A DNA stretch of 11,144 nucleotides from assembly GCA_946060825.1 (NCBI GenBank), contig CAMGPO010000010.1, positions 1 through 11,144 of the forward strand. Direction: 5' to 3'. A program made the translations under genes and the position numbers. A model generated the notes under the pieces. It was not told the DNA's origin and searched no databases. It saw only the letters and a program-made list of their open reading frames with translations. This DNA comes from an uncultured Clostridia bacterium (lineage in GTDB: Bacteria > Bacillota > Clostridia > Oscillospirales > Oscillospiraceae). Each line of letters begins with the position of its first letter. The stretch's first letter is position 1. Shown one piece after another: positions 1-4,968 of this stretch.

Positions 1-33
1 GCCGTTGAAAGGCTCCCAGTCTATATTGAACAT
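1..33 (-). CDS. 5' end of an unidentified gene (partial)
   Basis: Only the first 11 codons are inside the window, reading MFNIDWEPFNG from an ATG at 33-31 and running off the left edge. The start is supported by a strong ribosome site, AGAGGTGA (46-39), five bases before the ATG. No stop is seen and eleven residues are too few to recognise a family. It is on the same strand as the lipid kinase upstream (243-1142) but separated by about 210 bases with terminator-like hairpins, so it probably begins its own transcript. The reality of the gene rests on the ribosome site and the AT-rich leader; the product is unknown. Confidence 0.55.
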   Translation of the reverse strand, partial: MFNIDWEPFNG

Positions 34-115
34 TTCATTCACCTCTTTATTGCGTGGTAGAATCATCTCTTTATCTGTTAGACAAATTCCGATTTATAGT
101 TCTGACCAGTTCCAT

Positions 116-121
116 ATTATC
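116..121 (-). promoter_or_regulatory. Possible extended -10 promoter for the left-edge gene
   Basis: On the minus strand the AT-rich stretch reads TGTGATAAT, an extended -10 pattern (TG-N-GATAAT, five of six matches to TATAAT). No convincing -35 box lies 17 bases upstream. A start near position 109 would give a leader of about 75 bases to the ATG at 33. The upstream side abuts the U-rich tail of the hairpin at 143-168, which fits a new transcript beginning right behind the previous one. This is a weak call based on one hexamer. Confidence 0.3.
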
Positions 122-129
122 ACATTTCA

Positions 130-168
130 TGAGAAAAGAACAGCCGCCGCAGTTCAAACTGCGGTGGC
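130..168 (-). terminator. Intrinsic terminator behind the lipid kinase gene
   Basis: Positions 168-143 form a near-perfect hairpin: arms GCCACCGCAGT and ACTGCGGCGGC (minus strand), with one G-T wobble and a TTGA tetraloop. On the minus strand it is followed by TGTTCTTTTCTC (142-131), a U-rich though interrupted tail. On the plus strand no T run follows. It therefore fits an end for the transcript carrying the isomerase and kinase genes. The orientation is decided by the tail; the tail is not a pure U run, so efficiency may be partial. Confidence 0.65.
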
Positions 169-186
169 CGTCAACTGTCTTATGAA

Positions 187-209
187 CACCCGCCGGATTC
201 CGACGGGTG
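187..209 (-). other. Second GC-rich hairpin in the 3' region of the kinase transcript
   Basis: Arms at 187-196 and 200-209 pair over nine of ten positions, with one C-A mismatch (193/203) and a 3-base loop. No T run follows on either strand, so it is not a standard terminator by itself. On the minus strand it lies 34 bases after the kinase stop codon and just before the hairpin at 168-143. It could stabilise the mRNA end or help the following terminator by pausing the polymerase; both are inference. Confidence 0.4.
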
Positions 210-242
210 GCCTGATCTTTGTCTATTATAATAAGGTAGACA

Positions 243-1142
243 TCAGTGGCGGGGAACCAGGATGCGGATCGCCGCGTGGTGGTTTTCGATTTCGGCGTGG
301 CGACAGGGGCCTGCGTCCTCGCCGTCCACGGTCCAGGGCACCTCGGTGTCGAAGTCGACTTCCACGCGGCTGGCCTGGAAGGAGAGGAAACGGCTCTGGT
401 CGGAGAAGTCCGTGCGCAGGATCTGGGCGATGGTCTCGTTGAGATCCACCAGATTTTTGATGTCCCGCACGAAGAGCACCTCGGAGAGGCCGTCATTGAG
501 GGAGATGTCCAGGCTGCGAATGTTGTCGGCCCGGAAGCCGCCGACGGACTTGGTGCTGCACACGAGGCCCAGCAGAAAGTCATCCTCGTCCTCCACACCC
601 TCGGCGTGAACCCGGGCGTGGATCGGCTTGATCTCGCCCAGGGACTTGACGCCGGCCAGCAGGTAGGCCAGACGGCCCAGGGCTTTCTTGGCATCCTGGG
701 GTGTGGCGTAAGAGACTTCGGTGAAGGCGCCGAAGCCTGCCACATAGGTGTAGGGCCGGCCGTTGAGGGTTCCGATGTCGAGGGCCATCGGCTCGCCGTA
801 GACCACGGTGCGGGCGGCCTCCAGCGTGTCCATGGAGAGATGAAGAGAGGAAGCCACGTCGTTGACGGTGCCGGCGGGGATATAGCCCAGCATCGGCGGG
901 TGCTCGAGCTGCATCAGGCCGGCGGTGGTCTCGTTCAGGGTGCCGTCGCCGCCGGCGGTGACGATGAGGTCGTAATCCTGACCCTCGGCGGCGATGATCT
1001 TCGTGATCTCCCGGGGGCCGGAGGTGGTGTAGACGCGGACGTCAAATCCGGAGGCGCAGAAGATCTGCAGCACGGAGAGGAGATGGGTGCGGATGCCGGA
1101 GTGGCCGGCGTTAGGGTTGATGCAGAACAGCATTTTCTTCAT
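243..1142 (-). CDS. YegS/DgkB-like diacylglycerol (lipid) kinase
   Basis: The product is a 299-residue lipid kinase of the DAGK catalytic family, close to the usual ~300 residues of YegS, BmrU and DgkB. These enzymes phosphorylate diacylglycerol or a related lipid with ATP at the inner face of the membrane, in Gram-positives recycling diacylglycerol left by lipoteichoic-acid synthesis. The N-terminal nucleotide fold starts MKKMLFCINPNAG. The hallmark GGDGTLNE lies at residues 64-71 and a second conserved loop, PAGTVNDVA, at 89-97. The rest is the all-beta lipid-binding half. I chose the ATG at 1142 because GGAGG (1155-1151) sits eight bases ahead; a GTG at 1163 would add seven residues but has no such site. 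It starts 22 bases after the isomerase stop, so the two are probably co-transcribed. The exact lipid substrate cannot be read from sequence. Confidence 0.9.
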   Translation of the reverse strand: MKKMLFCINPNAGHSGIRTHLLSVLQIFCASGFDVRVYTTSGPREITKIIAAEGQDYDLIVTAGGDGTLNETTAGLMQLEHPPMLGYIPAGTVNDVASSLHLSMDTLEAARTVVYGEPMALDIGTLNGRPYTYVAGFGAFTEVSYATPQDAKKALGRLAYLLAGVKSLGEIKPIHARVHAEGVEDEDDFLLGLVCSTKSVGGFRADNIRSLDISLNDGLSEVLFVRDIKNLVDLNETIAQILRTDFSDQSRFLSFQASRVEVDFDTEVPWTVDGEDAGPCRHAEIENHHAAIRILVPRH

Positions 1143-1164
1143 CGGCGGATCCTCCGACGGCACT

Positions 1165-2646
1165 TCAGGCCACGACGTTGCAGGGATAGACGGCGGCTTT
1201 GGTCAGATCAATCTCAGCAGGATATTCGGTCTTGACGTCCTCGCAGAGTTTCTGGTAACGCACACCCTCGTAGTCGTCGCTGACGATGCTGTGCCAGTAG
1301 GACTCACCGCACTGCCCCACAAAGAAGATGATGTGATAGCCAAACTCTGTTTCGACGATGCCGGTGTCGCCGGTCTTGCGGCCCCCTTCGAAGCACCAGG
1401 CGTCAAAGGCGTCCACGGTCTGGCCCGGATAGATTTCGGCGATCAGGCCGCCGTTGGAGGCGGAACCGTCGCTGGAGTTTTCCTGGGCCAGCTCCGAGAA
1501 GGACTCCTCGGTCATCTCACCGGCCTGCCACTGGGCGTAAATCTCCTCGGCCCTGGTTTTGGCGGCGTCCTTGGCGGCCTGGACGGCCTCCTCGTAGCCC
1601 TCGTCGCCCTCGCTCAGCTCCACGGCCTCGGGCTGGATCAGGATGTGGCGGATGTTGACCATGGAGGTGTCGTCCTTTTCGAGGCCGGCGGCGTCATAAT
1701 CCGCCTTGTTTTCCTCGTAGTAGCTGTTCAGCTCCTCCTCGGTGACCTCCTGGGCCTCCAGCAGAGCGTTCAGATAGGAGGCGCCCAGAATGTATTCCTC
1801 CATGAAATCCTGGTAGGACTCCAGGCCGCAGTAGGGGCCGAAGCACTCGATCAGGTATTCGTCGGCAGAGGCAAATCCATACTGGGCGGCATAACCGGCG
1901 ATGTCGTCGGCCAAACCGTCCAGAGAGGCCCGCTCCTCATCTGTCAGCGTGTAGCCCTCGGCCCGGGCCTTGACGGCAGCTGCGGCACAGGTCGCATAGG
2001 TGTCAAGGGCGCTGTCCATGAAGAACTGATCCCAGGACTGATCCTCGGTATAGGCTTGGGTATCCAGACGGCTATAGGGATCCATAAGATAGGACACATA
2101 GGAACTGTACATATTGACAAAGGAGTAATACTCCCGCCAGTAGTAATAGGCAAGCTTCCGGTTGGTCAGCGTGCTGTCGCCAACAATGGCGACCACCTGG
2201 TCCAGGGTCTCCTCGTCAAAGGCATCGGCATCCTTGGTGTAGGAGACCGAAGGCACAAAGGGCGTCTCCGCCTCGGCAGGTGCTTCCTCGGCGGGCGCCT
2301 CTTCGGCGGATGCTTCCTCGCTGGTCTGGGCGGTCGGCTCCTCCACGGTGTTGTCCGGAGCGGCCTCCGGGGCCTTTTTACCCTGTACCAGCAGGACTAT
2401 CAGCACGATGATGACGGCGATAGCCGCCACCAGGGCGACGATCAGACCGCTTCGGCCGTTCTTCTGGGGCGTGGAGGTTTCCGGTTCCGTCGGCACAGCT
2501 TCCGGAGCAGTTGTTTCCTCTGACGTTTCTTCTTCGGCTGCTACGACAGTCTCCGGTTCGGGCTCCTGGATGTCCGTGGCCTTGCCGCAGACGGGGCAGA
2601 CGGCTTCGGCCTCGTCCATCGGCGCGCCGCAATACTTACAATTCAT
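1165..2646 (-). CDS. Zinc-ribbon, membrane-anchored parvulin-type peptidyl-prolyl isomerase
   Basis: This 493-residue protein joins three parts. Residues 1-21 are a zinc ribbon with two CxxC knuckles (C3, C6, C17, C20). An acidic linker leads to one transmembrane helix (about 67-88). The remainder is a SurA/PrsA-like chaperone with an N-terminal helical region (about 145-330) and a parvulin rotamase domain (about 331-446), marked by NIRHILI at 331-337 and FGYHIIFF at 435-442. The family catalyses cis-trans isomerisation of prolyl bonds and helps exported proteins fold. With the ribbon inside and the rotamase outside, it would act at the outer face of the membrane. It is not a PrsA lipoprotein, since the lipobox is missing. 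The start is the only one that keeps the ribbon intact; its GGAGG (2668-2664) is unusually far, 17 bases, from the ATG. A 15-base repeat encodes the Ala/Glu-rich linker. The domain call is firm; the client proteins are unknown. Confidence 0.87.
   Translation of the reverse strand: MNCKYCGAPMDEAEAVCPVCGKATDIQEPEPETVVAAEEETSEETTAPEAVPTEPETSTPQKNGRSGLIVALVAAIAVIIVLIVLLVQGKKAPEAAPDNTVEEPTAQTSEEASAEEAPAEEAPAEAETPFVPSVSYTKDADAFDEETLDQVVAIVGDSTLTNRKLAYYYWREYYSFVNMYSSYVSYLMDPYSRLDTQAYTEDQSWDQFFMDSALDTYATCAAAAVKARAEGYTLTDEERASLDGLADDIAGYAAQYGFASADEYLIECFGPYCGLESYQDFMEEYILGASYLNALLEAQEVTEEELNSYYEENKADYDAAGLEKDDTSMVNIRHILIQPEAVELSEGDEGYEEAVQAAKDAAKTRAEEIYAQWQAGEMTEESFSELAQENSSDGSASNGGLIAEIYPGQTVDAFDAWCFEGGRKTGDTGIVETEFGYHIIFFVGQCGESYWHSIVSDDYEGVRYQKLCEDVKTEYPAEIDLTKAAVYPCNVVA
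2279..2323 (-). repeat. Imperfect 15-base tandem repeat in the isomerase linker
   Basis: Three consecutive 15-base units, beginning at 2279, 2294 and 2309, encode the Ala/Glu-rich segment around residues 109-123 (AEEAP-like pentads) between the membrane helix and the chaperone domain. The units differ at a few positions. Such in-frame repeats in a flexible spacer can change copy number without breaking the protein, so linker length may vary between strains; that is inference. Confidence 0.6.
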
Positions 2647-2694
2647 TGCAAAATTCTCACTTTCCTCCGGGGATTCCCGGACGTAATCGCACTC

Positions 2695-2723
2695 AGTTTA
2701 CCACGACTTGCCCTGCTTTTCAA
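2695..2723 (-). promoter_or_regulatory. Sigma-A-type promoter of the isomerase-kinase unit
   Basis: On the minus strand TTGAAA (2723-2718) is followed after exactly 17 bases by TAAACT (2700-2695). The -35 box matches five of six and the -10 box four of six consensus positions. Transcription would start near 2688, giving a leader of about 40 bases before the ATG at 2646. No other equally good pair is seen upstream of this gene. Confidence 0.6.
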
Positions 2724-2732
2724 TCGAATTTC

Positions 2733-2748
2733 GTGAACAGTGTGTGAA
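2733..2748. repeat. Pair of GTGAA/TTCAC direct repeats, 11 bases apart
   Basis: GTGAA occurs at 2733-2737 and again at 2744-2748, one helical turn apart. Read on the minus strand this is TTCACA-N5-TTCACG, just upstream of the -35 box of the isomerase promoter. The spacing resembles the direct-repeat boxes bound by OmpR/PhoB-class regulators, in which two monomers sit on one face of the DNA. Two short copies could arise by chance, and the regulator is unknown. Confidence 0.3.
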
Positions 2749-2804
2749 TTCCGCAGCCTTCGGCAGCGTCCACGAAAATACTTCGCGATTCCCGCAGTTT
2801 CGGC

Positions 2805-2833
2805 TTGACATTTTCTGCCCGGACTTCTATACT
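2805..2833 (+). promoter_or_regulatory. Near-consensus sigma-A promoter of the small exported protein
   Basis: A perfect -35 TTGACA (2805-2810), an ideal 17-base spacer and a -10 TATACT (2828-2833, five of six) make this the best promoter in the window. Transcription would begin near 2840, leaving a leader of about 110 bases before the ATG at 2951. The -10 box lies inside an inverted repeat (2824-2844), which suggests that such a strong promoter is kept in check by a repressor. Confidence 0.8.
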
Positions 2834-2844
2834 AAATATAGAAG
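2824..2844. promoter_or_regulatory. Operator-like 8-bp inverted repeat over the -10 box
   Basis: CTTCTATA (2824-2831) and TATAGAAG (2837-2844) are perfect inverted copies separated by CTAAA. The palindrome covers the whole -10 hexamer and the expected start site of the rightward promoter, a classic place for a dimeric repressor to block polymerase. As RNA the left arm would be mostly untranscribed, so a hairpin role is unlikely. No regulator gene is in the window to pair with it. Confidence 0.45.
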
Positions 2845-2891
2845 CAGTATATTGGATTACCCTACAAGATGTTGTATTTATTTGCTTTTTT

Positions 2892-2923
2892 GCGGTGTTT
2901 GCCGGTAGCTTGGCGTTCACCGC
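2892..2923 (+). promoter_or_regulatory. Structured hairpin in the 5' leader
   Basis: GCGGTG (2892-2897) pairs with CACCGC (2918-2923). After a symmetric TT/TT internal loop, TGCC (2900-2903) pairs with GGCG (2912-2915), closing an 8-base loop. The element lies between the promoter and the ribosome site of the small exported protein. A short T-rich stretch (TTTCGTT) follows, too weak to call a terminator. It could control translation or mRNA stability, but it matches no riboswitch class that I recognise. Confidence 0.35.
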
Positions 2924-2950
2924 TTTCGTTATGTGGAAGAAGGGCGTATC

Positions 2951-3430
2951 ATGGGCAAGGGAATCAGAAGAATTCTGGCAGCAGCTACGGTGATCCTGCT
3001 GCTGACGGCAGCAGCCTCGGCGGTCTGTACGGAGCACCGGATGGACGGCGGCACCGTCACTCTGGAACCGACCTGCGACACCATCGGGATTATCACCTAT
3101 ACCTGTCAGAATGAGGGCTGCGGCTACTCCTACACGGAGAAGCTGGGCAACCTGGGCCACCGGTATGTAGACGGCGTCTGCATCACCTGCGGCGCCCATG
3201 AGGACGGCACGGTTCCGGAGCAGGAGGAGACGGTGGCGGTCTTTGAGGCGGTTCCGGCGGTCAGTCCGACGGTGAACCGGGAACCGGAGTCCAGCCTGCC
3301 GTCTGTGATGCTGGCTGCTGCCCCGGAGACGGCGGATCCCGGCCGCCTGATTCCGATTTGTGTTCTGATTCTGACTCTGGCTGCCGGTACCGGCGCGGTG
3401 CTTTTGTTCCGCCGTGCTGCCCGGGCATGA
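2951..3430 (+). CDS. Small exported Cys-rich protein with C-terminal membrane anchor, function unknown
   Basis: I do not recognise a named family. The 159-residue product has a signal peptide (basic MGKGIRR, hydrophobic core about 8-21, likely cut after ASA at 24). A short domain follows with six cysteines (26, 42, 52, 57, 77, 80) and the pattern YTCxxxGCGYSYTExLxxLGHxYVDGVCxxCG. A Glu/Pro/Val-rich stalk (about 85-130), a second hydrophobic helix (about 133-153) and a basic RRAARA tail complete it. The Cys/His layout resembles the small repeats seen in surface proteins of gut Clostridia, where the CxxC pairs could bind metal or form disulfides. With no LPXTG motif, it would be anchored by the helix itself, domain outside. 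The ATG at 2951 was preferred because AAGGG lies just ahead; a GTG at 2933 would spoil the compact signal peptide. It is monocistronic, between its own promoter and a strong terminator. Confidence 0.75.
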   Translation: MGKGIRRILAAATVILLLTAAASAVCTEHRMDGGTVTLEPTCDTIGIITYTCQNEGCGYSYTEKLGNLGHRYVDGVCITCGAHEDGTVPEQEETVAVFEAVPAVSPTVNREPESSLPSVMLAAAPETADPGRLIPICVLILTLAAGTGAVLLFRRAARA

Positions 3431-3447
3431 TTTTCCGGAGAGAACCT

Positions 3448-3483
3448 GCGCCGCCGAACCACGGTTCGGCGGCGCTTTTGTAT
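3448..3483 (+). terminator. Strong intrinsic terminator
   Basis: A perfect 12-bp GC-rich stem (arms 3448-3459 and 3464-3475) with a CACG loop is followed at once by TTTTGTAT. It lies 17 bases after the stop of the small exported protein and just before the miaB promoter, so it isolates the two transcripts. The minus strand lacks a T run behind the stem, so it appears to work rightward only. Confidence 0.92.
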
Positions 3484-3511
3484 TGAAAAACGGAAGAAAA
3501 GATGCTAGAAT
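3483..3511 (+). promoter_or_regulatory. Promoter of the miaB-mutS-CPBP-mutL-miaA operon
   Basis: TTGAAA (3483-3488), a 17-base spacer and TAGAAT (3506-3511) match a sigma-A promoter, five of six positions in each box. Transcription would start near 3518, about 32 bases before the TTG start of miaB. The -35 box overlaps the last T of the preceding terminator tail, so the end of one unit and the start of the next are packed tightly. Confidence 0.7.
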
Positions 3512-3549
3512 AAACCGTTAAGAGTTTACGAGATGCGGAGGATTTCGCC

Positions 3550-4953
3550 TTGAATCAGAAAACCACAGTCATTTCCCCGGAGGCTCTGCGGATCCAGCAG
3601 GAAAACTGCCAGAAGATCCGGGATTACTGGTCCGCCCTGGGAATCACCCCGGTGGCCTTTGTCGACACCTACGGCTGCCAGCAGAACGAGGCCGACTCGG
3701 AGCGCATCCGCGGGATGCTGGAGGAGGCCGGCTACGGCCTGACCGACACCGAGGAGGGGGCCGACGTCGTCGTTCTCAATACCTGCGCCGTTCGGGAGCA
3801 CGCCGAGCAGCGAGTCTTCGGCAATGTCGGCGCCCTGGTGCACACCAAGCGCCGCCATCCGCGGCAGAAAATCTTCCTCTGCGGCTGCATGGCCGGCCAG
3901 CCGGAGGTTGTGGAGCGGCTGAAAAAGAGCTTCCCCCACGTGGACGGCGTGTTCAACACCCACCATCTCTGGGAGTTCCCCGGCCTGCTGCTCCGCTGCC
4001 TGACCACGGGCAAGCGGGTCTTTGCCGTCGGCGACGAAGCTGGCTCCATCGCCGAAGGCATCCCTGTCACCCGGCAGAACAAGCTCAAGGCCTGGGTCTC
4101 CATCATGTACGGCTGCAACAACTTCTGCTCCTACTGCATCGTGCCCTATGTCCGGGGCCGGGAGCGGAGCCGGAAGCCCGAGGACGTCATCGCCGAGTGC
4201 CGCGAGCTGATCGAGGGCGGTTACAAGGACATCACCCTTCTGGGCCAGAACGTCAACTCCTACGGCAAGGATCTGGGGATCGGCGTGGACTTTGCCGACC
4301 TGCTGGAAGAGATCGCCAAAATCCCCGGCGACTACCTGCTGCGCTTCATGACCTCCCACCCCAAGGACGCCACGGAGAAGCTCTACGCCGTCATGGCCGG
4401 GAGTCCCCATATTGCGAAGCAGCTCCACCTGCCCTTCCAGTCCGGCAACGACCGGGTGCTGAAGGCGATGAACCGCCACTATGACAGGGCCAAGTACCTC
4501 GAGCTGGTGCGGCAGGCCCGGGCGGCCATGCCCGATATCGTTCTGACCTCTGACGTCATCGTCGGCTTCCCCGGCGAGACGGCGGAAGAGTTCGAGGACA
4601 CCCTCTCCCTGATCGAGGCCGTGGGCTACGACGCCCTCTTTACCTTTATTTATTCCCCCCGGCCCGGCACCCCGGCAGCAAAGCTGCCGGATCCCGTCTC
4701 CCGGCGGGAGAAGAATGCCTGGTTTGACCGCCTCTGCGAGACCCAGAACCGCATCTCCGCCGCCCGGCACCGCGCCTATGTGGGCAAGACCTACCGTGTC
4801 CTCGTGGACGGCCGGGACGGCGAACAGCTGACCGCCCGGACCGAGGGCGGCCGTCTCGTCCGCTTCTCCGGACCCGACGAGCTGATCGGCCAATTCATTC
4901 CCGTCCGCATTACAGACAGCACCACCTGGTCCCTCTGCGGCGAGCTTGTATAA
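3550..4953 (+). CDS. miaB: tRNA-2-methylthio-N6-dimethylallyladenosine synthase MiaB
   Basis: MiaB is a radical-SAM enzyme that inserts sulfur and a methyl group at C2 of i6A37 in tRNAs reading UNN codons, using two iron-sulfur clusters and S-adenosylmethionine in the cytoplasm. The 467-residue length is near that of E. coli MiaB. The N-terminal cluster cysteines are C43 (YGCQQN), C79 (NTCAVREHAEQ) and C113 (CGCMA). The radical-SAM CxxxCxxC is C189, C193, C196. A TRAM RNA-binding domain fills about the last 65 residues. The YGCQQN and NTCAVREHAEQRVFG signatures favour MiaB over MtaB or RimO. Translation starts at TTG: GGAGG (3537-3541) is eight bases ahead and no in-frame ATG suits. It is the first gene of the operon; mutS starts 15 bases after its TAA, and its pathway partner miaA is the last gene. 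Confidence 0.96.
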   Translation: MNQKTTVISPEALRIQQENCQKIRDYWSALGITPVAFVDTYGCQQNEADSERIRGMLEEAGYGLTDTEEGADVVVLNTCAVREHAEQRVFGNVGALVHTKRRHPRQKIFLCGCMAGQPEVVERLKKSFPHVDGVFNTHHLWEFPGLLLRCLTTGKRVFAVGDEAGSIAEGIPVTRQNKLKAWVSIMYGCNNFCSYCIVPYVRGRERSRKPEDVIAECRELIEGGYKDITLLGQNVNSYGKDLGIGVDFADLLEEIAKIPGDYLLRFMTSHPKDATEKLYAVMAGSPHIAKQLHLPFQSGNDRVLKAMNRHYDRAKYLELVRQARAAMPDIVLTSDVIVGFPGETAEEFEDTLSLIEAVGYDALFTFIYSPRPGTPAAKLPDPVSRREKNAWFDRLCETQNRISAARHRAYVGKTYRVLVDGRDGEQLTARTEGGRLVRFSGPDELIGQFIPVRITDSTTWSLCGELV

Positions 4954-4968
4954 AACTGGAGGTAAATC

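Larger units (their letters stand above)
2647..2950. other. Divergent intergenic region with promoters in both directions
   Basis: These 304 bases separate the leftward isomerase gene from the rightward gene for a small exported protein and are visibly richer in A/T than the genes beside them. They hold a leftward promoter (2723-2695), a rightward promoter (2805-2833), an 8-bp palindrome over the rightward -10 box, a pair of GTGAA direct repeats, and a hairpin in the rightward leader, each listed separately. Short open frames cross the rightward half (for example from ATG 2869) but have no ribosome site and overlap the better-supported gene. Confidence 0.7.

Noticed and set aside
221..241. 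AT-rich palindrome TATTATAATA flanked by GTCTA/TAGAC just after the kinase stop, containing TATAAT on the plus strand
   Set aside because: No -35 box lies at a proper distance and no plus-strand gene follows; it is probably just AT-rich 3' sequence.
1087..2523. Plus-strand open frame opposite the isomerase gene
   Set aside because: The minus strand here has clear zinc-ribbon, membrane and parvulin motifs; the plus frame is a Gly/Val/Leu-rich shadow.
2805..2993. Small plus-strand frame with a hydrophobic stretch ahead of the exported protein
   Set aside because: Its TTG start is the -35 box itself, upstream of the transcription start; no ribosome site exists for any internal start and it overlaps the better gene at 2951.
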